DNA of 64,000 nucleotides from Ligula intestinalis (lineage: Eukaryota > Platyhelminthes > Cestoda > Diphyllobothriidea > Diphyllobothriidae): NCBI GenBank assembly GCA_036362985.1, contig JAYGXS010000010.1, positions 6,879,840 through 6,943,839 on the forward strand, given 5' to 3'. The notes beneath the pieces are model-generated. The model had not been told where the DNA came from. It ran no database searches and saw only the letters and a list, made by a program, of their open reading frames with translations. This document shows positions 54,635 through 64,000 of the stretch, in pieces. Positions within the stretch are counted from its first letter, which is position 1, and the number at the start of each line of letters is the position of its first letter. The position numbers were made by a program, and so were the translations under genes.

Positions 54635-54740
54635 AAGAAGGTCTTCCCTGCAGCTGTGGGTTCGAATCGCACCGTGGTCACGAATGTTTCACAATGAAGT
54701 TAACTGAGCTATTCAAATATGCTAAACCCTTCAAAATAGT
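54635..54740 (+). mobile_element. SINE tail, partial copy (pair of 43065-43160)
   Basis: The stretch 'gaaggtcttccctgcagctg' with 'gggttcgaatcgcaccgtgg', then 'gttaactgagctattcaaat', matches 43065-43160 and belongs to the SINE family of 41772. Confidence 0.6.
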
Positions 54741-55028
54741 TATCATGTCAATTCGTTAAATGGGAGGATAACAGACTGGCCGCAGTTAGAGTTTGATGCT
54801 CGATTGATTACAGCTATTGCCGATCTGGAAATAATGTTAGGTTTAATTATATTCAGTGTCATGAAATACACTGATCCACCGTATATATTTTTCTACTAAG
54901 CTTAAGAAGATTGCATTAAAATATGTTCTTCAATAAAACAACGCATATCTGATAAAAGTTAAGTGCAGATGTCAAAGTCAATGGAGAATAAAACGGAACA
55001 AAATAGACAGCATTTGCAATGGCAGTGA

Positions 55029-55569
55029 TGGAGATGCCCTAATCGCACAACGCACGACTGTTTTGTTGAAGTTTGCGTTTTATGCGCAACCAAAAGGACC
55101 AAAACATAAACAAAAAGAAGTGCAGGAAAACAAACCTTTTAAAAAATACAGGAATGTAAATAGAAGCAAAGTGTAAAAGAACAGTAAGTAAAAAGGTAAT
55201 TTTTAATTTTAAATGAACAGACGTTAAGGGTTGTTTGTGTATGGATGTTGGGCGACGACTGCTGAGAGCGGTCGGTATAAAGGCGCTAATTCCTGACGCA
55301 TCTGCAAGTTATTTTATGCAAACGATTACATTTGTGTGAGGCTGTAGTTTGCAGGAAGTCTCTAGGCTCATTTGGCGGTGTCAGAACCCCTTGGAAAAGG
55401 GGCGCTCTGTAGGAATTGCCATCGAAACGGTCATCCTATTTAATGCTGCGTATGTCACAAATAGCCGCTATGAGATGTGCCTGCGTGCATGTATAGTGCA
55501 GGCAACACAATTCAGTGGAAACTGATGTGATTCATTATATTAAGTGACACGGGGTGTTCTTGGCGTCTC
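55029..55569. other. No coding sequence; 3' part of the MULE-type insert
   Basis: Downstream of the last recognised MULE exon on the minus strand. The rest of the transposase catalytic domain is not found here, and I see no clear terminal inverted repeat shared with the region near 57100. Confidence 0.4.
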
Positions 55570-56959
55570 TCAATGAGTAGACTTGGTGAATTCGAGTCCG
55601 TAGTACGAAGGGGCGGTTAGCACAATGTGGTACAATGCAAACCCAAAGCGATTAGTCCGGTAGGGGCCATCCATTTGCACCACCTTCGCATACCGTGCGA
55701 ACATGGTTTTCAGGGTGAAACATAATGTCTCCAGCCCTTCGGCGCCATAGATAAAATCTGATAAGCTTTACCCACCCAACTTATGTAGAGCTTCCGCCAT
55801 CCCCGTCCCAGAGGAATCCATTTGCAAAATGCGGCGTCGCATGTTTGATATGTCTTTCGTGGTGTAGTTTATACCGAATGATTCTAAAAAATATTGCGAT
55901 TTATACAATCCTTACTCTTCAAAAAAACTTTTAAACGACCTGCAGAGGGTCTCATGTCTCTTATCATCCTGACCACCTTATGCCTCACCCTCAAACCGAC
56001 GATATTTTGGGTATGCGGACACCAGCATCTGCTTACAGATGTGGTTGTGCATTAGGTAAAGAGACTTCAGAGCAAGTGCGCCATTACATTCCAGGGCTGT
56101 GAATCTGGCCTTCCAGCCAAATTTCATTGATCTAAGGCGTTATCATAAAAGTATCTACAGTTACTTCGATCTTCTGACTCTGTTTGTAGCTAAGGGGCGG
56201 CCGGCGTGCACACATTAGAAATAAATATGTCGGTACTTGATTCTGCTAAAAGCAGGATGATCTGCTGGCAGCTTAGTACTGTGCGCTATGCGAAAACTGC
56301 AATGTGTGGCCTGAAAATTCGAAAAATGTCAGCGTTATTCCACTTACCTTCTCAAATTCCAATACTTTTGACTGTATGTCAGCAAAACTGTCGAAAATCC
56401 CCCTCTGCATGAACCTCTTAAATTGATTACGCATTACCATGTGTTGGTCGCGCGCACAAAAGTTACTTTGGGGGGATGACGAACTTAGCGTCCGAAAGTC
56501 CTGTAAATAACGGCCTTTCGAAATACTTGCAGTATCTATGTTTTCAGGCGGCACGGACCCGTGATTGTGTTCCAGCTTAAAGGACGTCACGGCGATGCCC
56601 TTCTTCTTTCTGTGATTAACGCTGAAATAAGCAGCACACCCATAACGACTAGCAGCTGAAATTAAATGCAATTATATCACCATAAGTTTTCGTCGGCGCC
56701 AGGACGCATACATATTTCTGGTTGGCGTAGACAAACGTGTCGGCGTACATTGATCCCACAGGATATTTGTGGGAAGAGCCCGTCTTGAAATAAAAACCAG
56801 TTGTCTAAAAATAACCTTCCATTGCTTTTTCCTTACTTTGCTAAACTGATTGATAGATTTTTCAAGCTCTTTAAATGACTGGAAGTGTCGGCTGCAGAGA
56901 ATTTCCCGAAACACTGTATCAGCAGATAGGATCGGTGCATCAGCAGATGTGGACGCCAT
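55570..56959 (-). pseudogene. Mutator-like (MULE/FAR1-type) transposase gene with five 25-37-base introns
   Basis: Minus strand exons: 56959-56837, 56804-56681, 56655-56348, 56310-56165, 56131-55916, 55883-55570. The introns are 32, 25, 37, 33 and 32 bases, all GT...AG (three begin GTAAG), and their removal restores one frame. Domain 1: FQSFKELEKSINQFSK joined to TTGFYF, YVCVLAPTKTY, RYGCAAYFSV, SFKLEHNHG. Domain 2: FADIQSKVLEFEK joined to ATHCSF, CVHAG, FGWKARFTA, LMHNHI and YPKYRR. Both follow the FAR1/ZSWIM-type DNA-binding pattern (aromatic strand, C, then HNH). Then come MIRDMRPSAGRLKVFLK, YTTKDISNMRRRI and the start of a MULE catalytic core, VVQMDGPYRTNRFGFALYH, holding the first catalytic Asp. 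Lesions: a stop after RHIYF, one extra G after YPKYRRF, a stop after HKLGG, and truncation at 55570. Inactive, but structure well kept. Confidence 0.66.
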
Positions 56960-57290
56960 CACTACTCACGTGTAAATGTTCGATTAGTGCGCATACCGAA
57001 AACGTGATACCTAATCTGCCAATCATAAAGCGAAAACTAAATACGTTACCTACCAATCAGAAACCAAACACTCAACCAATCATATCACAGAACAACAACC
57101 ACAAAAACCAACAAAATTAGTCGTGTATGGGACACACAAACTTTAAATACCCTAAAGTATTACTCATTTAGGTTAGAGACTAACCTTGAGAAGTTAATAA
57201 ACAACTAATGAATCAGTTCAAAGTGCTTGAAAATATTTGTTTGATTCATAGTATTTTAACTGAGTTGGATTTATTTTATAAAAAATGTTC

Positions 57291-58119
57291 ACTAAACTGT
57301 GATCAGGGCAGACCAATTTCAATGGTTATGGGTAGGATGTGGTTCCCAGGATTCGAGTTTACTATGAGATACTCACAATATTGTTGATGAGACAAAAAAT
57401 AAAGCAGAAGACTATATTTAAATCTTTTCATAAGTTCAAAACGGAATGCAACCAATTTTTTGTTTACAACAATAATTTTTTATGATTCAAAATATTTGTA
57501 CATATTACCCTAATTAGACAACGATTTACTGAAAATCATCAAAAATGTTGGTATAATTTCGGTTGTTTTCGGTGTCTTTGTTCATCAATTGATAAATTGT
57601 GCTTCTGATACAAGCAAGCCCACAGACAGGTCACTTTAATTGATGGTTAAGTGTGCCTTTAAAGGTGAACGTGGGTTTAGGTTTATTAAATTTTCTATGC
57701 GTGCGTTCTCGGAAGTCTTGACGTCATGTTCGTGGGTGCACATCTCCTGTTACCGCATTTCTATAAATAGTTTACCCAAAATACAAAAATACTGTTTAGA
57801 TGACGGCTTCAGTACAGAACATTGCGCGGGGCGTAGTTTTTGTTTTGTTCTCGACCATGTCGTGCGTTCAGCCGACGCATGCTTTTTCGCATTCGTATAT
57901 TCTGTGTTGGCAAATGTTCGTGCAGTAACATCTGAGAACATTTGTATTCATTATTTCCTGCTGTTTAAAGCCGATGCTTGCATATTCGTCATGATATTTT
58001 TCATAGTAATTCAAATGAGTCTTTCAGTATTTTCCTTAATTGTAGTAACTGATTGTATCTGTATCAGTATATTAAGGATCAGTATAATGAGTGATCTGAA
58101 GATAAATTACCTTTGAGTT
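57291..58119. other. No recognised gene; leader of the following LINE
   Basis: A 158-codon plus-strand frame (57640-58116) is cysteine/phenylalanine-rich with one hydrophobic stretch near its end. It has no domain and directly precedes LINE sequence, so it is more likely leader or ORF1 debris than a gene. Confidence 0.35.
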
Positions 58120-60010
58120 CCCGATTTGAACAGCTGTGTTGTGATAGCAGAAAAATTGTAACTCAGATTGCTGGCGAGGCCAGTTGTCCTGAGTTTTGGG
58201 AATTGAAAAATAGGAGCAACTTAAAGATCCGTCTAATTGCTCTTTGTCGGTGCACTTAAGGATAGCGCAAATATTTGAATAAGCACTAAAAATAAGGCTT
58301 GCACGAGATAGGTGTAGAGAGTCCCTGGTACTAAATGATGCTTACTCTTCCAAATCCGTTGCTCAAGTCTTCCGTTTTCGGTCATCCGCTAAGCTTCAGA
58401 AGGTCATTCCACCTTTACTCGATAGTAGTAATCATTTTGTTACAGAGGATTTGGCCAAAGCAGTAAAGTTAAATTCCTTCTTCGCCAAGTTCTTTACAAT
58501 TGAGACTAGTCCAACACCCGAAATACCTCTGATGTGTGATGCAAATCTCACTTCAATTGATTTCTCACCTACAATTATTCATAGAGAAAAAGCTCGTCTC
58601 AACAATTCACATTCAGTCGGGACGGATAACATTCCAAACTCATTTATTAAGCAATTAATAGATTTTCCTCCTTTACTGAGCAAATATTTCCCGAAAACGG
58701 TTTTTTCCTGATTCTTGGAAAACTGCTATTGTAATTCCAGTTTTTAAATCTGGTTCCAGATCTGACATTTAAAAATTATCGCGGTGTTCATAAAACACCT
58801 TCTTTAGCTCAACTGTTTGAAAAATTAATCGCCAATAAAATAACAGATTTTTGCATAAGCAATCAAATATTATATATATCGCAGCATGGTTTTTTACCGG
58901 ACCGATTTTGTGAAACATGTCATATGTATTTTCTTAATCTCCTCACTTCTCTTCGTAACGATCATTTATCTGTGGTGGTCAGCTATTTTGATCTTAGTAA
59001 GGCATTTGATAAAGTAACTCATAGGAGACTACTAGCCAAAGAGGCTGTAGGATTTTGTAGTCCTCTTATTGAATTTATTAGATCATATCTTTCTAATCGA
59101 AAACAACAGGTCTTAGTGGGGTCCTCATAGTCTACCCCTACCGCTATTTTAAGCAGTGTCCTTCAAGGTACCGTTCTGGGCCCCCTGTTGTTCTCGCTTT
59201 ATATAAATGATATTTCAACAATAGTTAAACACTTTCAATCGTATATATACGTGGAAAACTTGAAATGTGTACACTCCTTCTCTAATCCTACGGCTGAGCG
59301 ATACCTAGAACGCATTCATTCGGATTTGGACGCGCTATCTGCGTGGAGCTCCAAGTGGCAGATGTTGTTTTCGCCTTCTAAGTGCCAGTTCATGTGTTTT
59401 GGGCCTGAAAGGCTGCCACAGCCTATCACTTTTCAAGATAACCCCATGACTGAATATTCTAACATTAAGGACTTAGGTTTAAGTTACACCAATAAATTAG
59501 ATCTATCACCTCACGCTGATAGAATTACAGCAAAAAATGCTCAGATATGCGGCTTCATCTCTTATAATTTCTACCTTCCCGAAATAAAGCTAAGACTTTA
59601 TCGTATGGATGTGCTTCCTATTCTCGAATACTGCTGTCCATGCTTCGGCCTAATGAACGAATCTAGCCACTCAAAAATTGAAAGTGTCCAAAGAAGATTC
59701 ACTAAAAGGGTCCTCTATTGGCATTTTCAGATACTTCCTACTCAGATAGATGTGAGATAATGTAACTGGAATTTCTTTGGGTCAGGAGACTGGAAGCAGG
59801 GTTTTATCTCCTGTTTCGCCTTAATAATAATTCAAATCTTCCCAAGATTTCTGCCCTTACTCTCGTTACTCGCCCTTTTAACCTAAGCAATTCAACGTTG
59901 ATTATACCTCCTCTTGCTACTTCCACTTCTAAGTGATCTCTGTTCTTTGCTTCTATCTTTGGAATAATTTGCCGATTGATATTCCGGCGTTGACTAGTCT
60001 ATGTGCATTC
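58120..60010 (+). mobile_element. LINE RT (CR1/Jockey-type), decayed
   Basis: The plus strand reads CPEFWELKNRSNLK, SFFAKFFTIETSPTPEIP, NSHSVGTDNIPNSFIKQL, SYFDLSKAFDKVTHRRLL, LQGTVLGPLLFSLYINDIS, SKWQMLFSPSKCQFMCF and LPILEYCCPCFGLMN, then VTRPFNLSNSTL. The active site expected as YADDLK reads YVENLK, so both Asp are gone. Several frame breaks occur between 58700 and 59190. The copy ends abruptly at about 60010 inside the C-terminus and restarts at an earlier point (next entry). Confidence 0.82.
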
Positions 60011-60690
60011 AAGGGCCTGAAAGGCTGCCACAACCTGTTATTTTTCAAGGTTACCCAATGACTGAATGTTCCAGTATCAAGGACTTAGGATTAAGCTACA
60101 CCAATAAATTAGACCTTTCTCCTCACGCCGATAGAATTACAGCCAAAGCCGCACAGCTTTGCGGCTTTATAGCTTATAATTTCTATCTTCCTGAAATGAA
60201 ATTAAGACTTTATCGTATGTTCCTTCAAAAATTGAAGAAATTCAAAAACATTTCACATGAAAACTTCTGTATCCGACAGCTTCTAATACTTGCTACTCAA
60301 ATAGGTGTCAATTAACAAAACTAAGGTTTCTTTGGGTCAAGAGATTGGAAGCAGGCTTTTGTCTCCTTTTTAGTCTTAATAATTGCACAAATTTACCCAG
60401 GACTTCTGTCATTACCCCCGTCAGCCGTCCCTACAACCTAAGAAACTCGGCACTTGTTATACCCCCTCCTGCAGCTTCCTCATGTGAACGCTCTTTGTTT
60501 TTTGCTTCCAGATGCAGCTTTCTTTGGAATAACTTGCCAATCGAAATAAGGTCGTTAACTAGATTGTCTACTTTCAAACAGAGACTGCACATTCATCTTA
60601 ACACTGACTATATTAACCTTCTATTCTCCTCATCTTTTCCGAGCAGCTTTCTCCATGACCCCGAGAAAGGACCATTGGGAATTTAGAAGA
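60011..60690 (+). mobile_element. Tandemly duplicated LINE C-terminus
   Basis: The segment from GPERLPQPVIFQGYPMTE through LGLSYTNKLDLSPHADRITA repeats 59400-59600. It continues into VSRPYNLRNSALVIPPPAAS, FLWNNLPIEIRSLTRLSTFK and the true ORF end at 60686. Equivalent points are about 614 bases apart. The second copy has its own internal change after LYRM (FLQKLKKFKNIS), where copy 1 has DVLPILEYC. Confidence 0.85.
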
Positions 60691-61227
60691 TCCGCTTGAA
60701 ACTATTCTCTCTGCCTCGTGTCCCCCGAGAACCTAGATGTTTCCATTAACCACCGCTGAATCAAACGAAGCCACGTGGAAGTACTCAGTCTAAAATGCTG
60801 TAGTTTCGTTGAATACTCACCTTCATCAGACCACCCACACCTATTTTAGCTCTACTACTATCTTCCTAAGCAGTTTTTTTCTCTTGCACACTTTTTGAAC
60901 ATGGAGGTCCGTTGAATGCTGTCTCCATTTTCACTCTTTCTCCATGACCTCGAGAAAGGACCATCGGGAATTTAGGAGATCCACTTGAAACTATTCTCTC
61001 TGCCTCGTGTCCCCCGAGAACCTAGATGTTTCCATTAACCACTGCTGAATCACACGGAGCCACGCGGAAGTACTCAGTCTAAAATGCGGCAGTTTCGTTG
61101 AATACTCGCCTTCATCAGACCACATACACCTATTTCTGCTCTATTGCTATCATCCTAAGCAGTTTTTTTCTCTTGCACACTTTTTGAACATGGAGGCCCG
61201 TTGAACACTGTCTCCATTTTCACTGTA
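60650..61227 (+). repeat. Two tandem 289-base units in the LINE 3' region
   Basis: The unit starting 'tttctccatgacc' and containing 'ctctctgcctcgtgtccccc', 'tagatgtttccattaacca' and 'ttgcacactttttgaacatg' occurs at about 60650-60938 and again at 60939-61227 with a few percent mismatches. A third, partial reappearance of the ORF end ('gactgcacattcatcttaac') lies at 61468-61550. Confidence 0.92.
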
Positions 61228-62024
61228 AGAGTTATTTTTAACTGCCATAATTTTTCGTTTTTAGTTCAAAATTACCTGCAAAAAATTGCTAATGTTGCCC
61301 CAAAAGGACAATTCCTGCTGACATTATTACGACTTTCTACGTCTACTTGCACATATTGTCAAATTATTTTTTTAATTTTTATTTTTAATTTTTCCGAAAT
61401 TAACTTTGTATAGATAGTGCCGCACTGGCGCTGAAAAATATAAATTCCAAATAAATTCCAAGCGAAGACTGCACATTCATCTTAACACTGAATCCATTAA
61501 CCTTTTGTTTTCCTCAAATTTTCCGGGCAGCTTTCTCTACGATCATACGGCGGTGCCCATGACGATCATAAACTGGTGTGTTCCCTATGTTCCATTATGC
61601 CGCACCGGTTTGGGAACCCGAGTATAGTGCCGGGAACCCGTCGATACCATTAATGCTTCGTGAATAACTATTGTTCTGCCCCAAAATCAGCTTCGACTGA
61701 GTTTGCTTCCAAGCCCCTCTCCCCTTACTAACAGTGGCAGTGGGTACCATAATACATAGTCAGAATCTAGATAACGATGTGGCTCATCTGTGTGTGCCCT
61801 TGAATTTCACCTTCCGCATGACACTGCTATATTTATTTTTTTCGAACCTAACAAATTGCTTCTAAACAGTTAAACCCGTCTTCTAGCTATAGAGTACGGA
61901 TACTGTGTGTTAAACCAATTATTTCTAGTACTTCGTGTCATTGAATTATTGGTTTATTGATGACGCCCACTGGCCCTGAAATAAACAACTTATTCTTATT
62001 ATTAATCTTAAGAACTAACTCGAT
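61228..62024. other. LINE 3' UTR remnants; no gene
   Basis: Besides the repeated ORF-end piece at 61468-61550, the stretch ends in 'cactggccctgaaataaaca' followed by TTATT repeats near 61970-62005, a plausible LINE 3' terminus. Confidence 0.45.
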
Positions 62025-62678
62025 GGCGGCTACCAGATCAACCGGGTCGGCATCAGAGGTGTTGATACAGGCAGCGCTTTGCAGCAATCTAATTTGCTCT
62101 GGCTTGAGGTCTTTGGATGACTAGTTGTGAACCAATTGTTTGTACCCCTCTTCTGTGATGGAACCCAGATTTCGAAATTTATCCATCAGTTCTCTATCTC
62201 GTCTGGATCTAAATTCTCTGGCTCGTTTATCAATAGCTGGGTGGTGTAGCTCTGTAACGATTTCGCTGATGATTTCTGAGCATATTGAAGATAATTCTTT
62301 AATCGTCCGGCGCTAATTGTTCAGTCGGAAATGGCAGTCTTGAATGAGGACTCGAGTCATTTGCTTGCATTGCTGCACCACCCATTTCCTCGCCAATATT
62401 GTGTTCACCAGTGGCTTGTGGGTCAAGCTCTTCGGAAGCACTCCATTGTCAAGGCATCTGTGAAGAAATTCTATTTGCGCGTATGTTGAAGACACGCGAA
62501 GTGCAAAGATTTCCCATCGTCGTGCTGACTGTAGCACTCCGCGCCCGAATATATTGCTGATAGAAGCGAAAATGCATGTTCCTGAACATATTTGTGAAGG
62601 CAAGGCGATCACAGGAACCAAGGATTTAATGTCCTGACGTTTCGGAAGCAGACAAGCTTCCATTTTCAATATTTTCAA
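62025..62678 (-). mobile_element. PLE N-terminal region, second unit of a tandem
   Basis: From 62678 the minus strand reads MKILKMEACLLPKRQDIKSL, ISNIFGRGVLQSARRWEIF, FLHRCLDNGVLPKSLTHKPL, then in shifted frames ARELESRRDRELMDKF, SKDLKPEQIRLLQSAA and DADPVDLVAAIELVL, ending near 62025. The later part matches the PLE N-terminus at 21120-21250. The leader 'cttccgaaacgtcagga' overlaps the 3' end of the upstream unit, so the 3' end of one PLE runs into the 5' end of the next. Confidence 0.82.
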
Positions 62679-62689
62679 TATTTATAGGT

Positions 62690-64000
62690 TAAATTTAGCG
62701 AAGCATGGGGATGACTGTTGTCATGCGGCTGCGGGCTCGTCTTGTCCGGGGGTGGTGGCGTTGGTGGGATAATTGCCATTGATCGGGTGCGCATCGTTCG
62801 TAGGTTGGGCCCAGCCAAAGTCATGTTGCGTTCACACCTTCCCCTTGAGGTGCAAATTGCGGTTGTCCTGTTCGCGTTGACTTCTCGGTTGCTAGTGGCC
62901 CGGCAGTCAAAGTCACCGTCGTCTCTTATCGGCGATGGCTAGTGTTCACCCGCGTTCCCATCCTGTTGGCCATCTCGCAGGATTGTGGTCGAAACAGCTT
63001 GTCCCCACATTTATGCTTGCGTCGGGTGGTCCTACGCCCTCGTTTGTGCTGTTGGCTGATGCTTCTGGTCGGGGTTCCTGTCTGTGGTTCTGCTTCCAAT
63101 GCTCTTCCCGTAGACTTTGGCAGGCAACTGGTAGCGGCACACACCAATTATTGGAGCTACTTGTGGTACGCCAGGCTTCGAGCATCTCCCTGGTCGTTTG
63201 GTCGCTTCCAAGCCCTACGATCTCAGCGTCTTTGAAAACGAACGTGTGCCCAGTGGCTGCACAGAGTTCTGCCACTAGAGTGCGTTCTTCCTGTCTGCGC
63301 ACAGCTGCCTCGTGCTCGGTCATATGTGTCTGCAATCGCTTGCCCAAATCCTCTACATAGTGCATTTCGCAAGAACTGCAGTTGATCCGGTACACGACGT
63401 TGGCAGTTTCAACTTGGGACAGGGGGGCCTTTGGTTTCATTACCAATCACCTGATCGTTGCCTCGGGTCTGTGAGTGATACCGATACCCAATGGTTGCAG
63501 GAGTAGAGCAGCTGCTTCAGACACGTTTGCAATGTACGGTAGCGCCCGCCAGACTTTTGGTTGGCTGACCGTTGGCTTTCTTATCGGGTAAGTCCTCCTA
63601 CTTCGCTCTATGAAGCTCTGGGGGTACCCATTGATGGTGAATATCAGCCGTAGATAGCGGAGTTCGGCCACTTTGTCGGCTGTTTCACTGCAGTGGGTCT
63701 CACCCCTCTTGTAGAGACTTCGTACACAGCTGCGTTTGTGACACAATGGATGGTTGCTTTGGTAACTCAGGATCTGGCTAGTGTTGGTAGCCTTCCTTTT
63801 AACCGTCGTCTTGAGGTTCCCGTCAGTCTTGCGATGAACCAAAACGTTTAGGAATGCTAGTTTCCCATCGTTTGCTGCCTCCATTGTGAAATAAATATCG
63901 GAAAAATGTGAGTTCAGGAGGGCATGCAAGTTGTTGTCTACTTCCCGCTTGATAATGACAAAAGTGTCGTCCTCATAACGCGCCCAAAATGTGGGCTTGT
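62690..64000 (-). mobile_element. PLE RT end and GIY-YIG nuclease, first unit of a tandem
   Basis: The minus strand, cut by the window edge at 64000, reads KPTFWARYEDDTFVIIKREV (RT active site, with YEDD instead of YVDD), TMEAANDGKLAFLNVLVH, YQSNHPLCHKRSCVRSLY, RALPYIANVSEAAALLLQP and ITHRPEATIR. A single TGA follows near 63447, then VMKPKAPLSQVETANVVYRI, CSSCEMHYVEDLGKRLQT and MTEHEAAVRR. The nuclease YxGxT motif reads YVEDL. The C-terminus runs to about 62946, followed by a 3' UTR. Fairly young but inactive. It is a different subfamily from the copy at 19848. Confidence 0.9.

Larger units (their letters stand above)
51137..57290. repeat. Segmental duplication, copy B
   Basis: Partner of 39601-43860 in the same orientation. 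Copy B has about 45 extra bases near 51413-51470, a PLE at 53748-54300, and about 2.1 kb containing a MULE-type gene between 55028 and 57130. At that site copy A has about 45 unrelated bases, so it is not a perfectly clean insertion. Confidence 0.92.

Noticed and set aside
57640..58116. 158-codon plus-strand frame as a host gene
   Set aside because: No domain, odd composition, and it runs straight into LINE sequence.

Overview
The window is a repeat-rich piece of a metazoan nuclear genome. Introns with GT/AG borders, a conserved chromatin gene split into seven exons, and a mix of Penelope-like elements (PLEs), CR1-like and RTE-like LINEs, BEL/Pao and Ty3/Gypsy fragments and tRNA-derived SINEs fit a parasitic flatworm. 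A diphyllobothriidean tapeworm is my best guess, but that is inference; no ribosomal or mitochondrial marker is present. There are no operons, CRISPR arrays or other prokaryotic features.

Layout. 1-5745 holds broken PLE and LINE ends. 6038-13916 (minus) is a complete, apparently functional histone-binding WD40 gene of the RBBP4/RBBP7 (Caf1/p48) family: seven coding exons, 420 codons, including a 16-base first coding exon and an 18-codon last exon. 14690-29640 is a graveyard of PLEs and CR1-like LINEs. It includes an array of ~475-bp monomers ahead of a LINE ORF1 and a head-to-head pair of PLE halves (19413-22395). 32060-34150 carries two CR1-like LINE pieces. 37764-41404 (minus) is a probable small gene for a two-helix (tetraspanin-like) membrane protein, with a PLE inside its intron. 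Its 5' part lies in a segmental duplication (39601-43860 and 51137-57290). Between the copies lie Gypsy and PLE scraps, a nearly complete BEL/Pao pol (46382-50615, minus) and a 521-base assembly gap (50616-51136). The second copy carries a PLE of another lineage and a Mutator-like (MULE/FAR1-type) transposase gene that reads through only if five introns of 25-37 bases are removed. 58120-61550 is a LINE with internal tandem duplications. 62025-64000 holds two PLE copies in tandem on the minus strand.

Only the RBBP4-like gene and perhaps the two-helix membrane gene look like host genes. Nearly everything else is mobile DNA at different stages of decay. The most interesting items are the mini-introns of the MULE gene, the repeated head-to-head layout of truncated PLEs, the monomer array upstream of a CR1-like LINE, and the duplicated membrane-protein exon whose second copy has lost an upstream splice donor.
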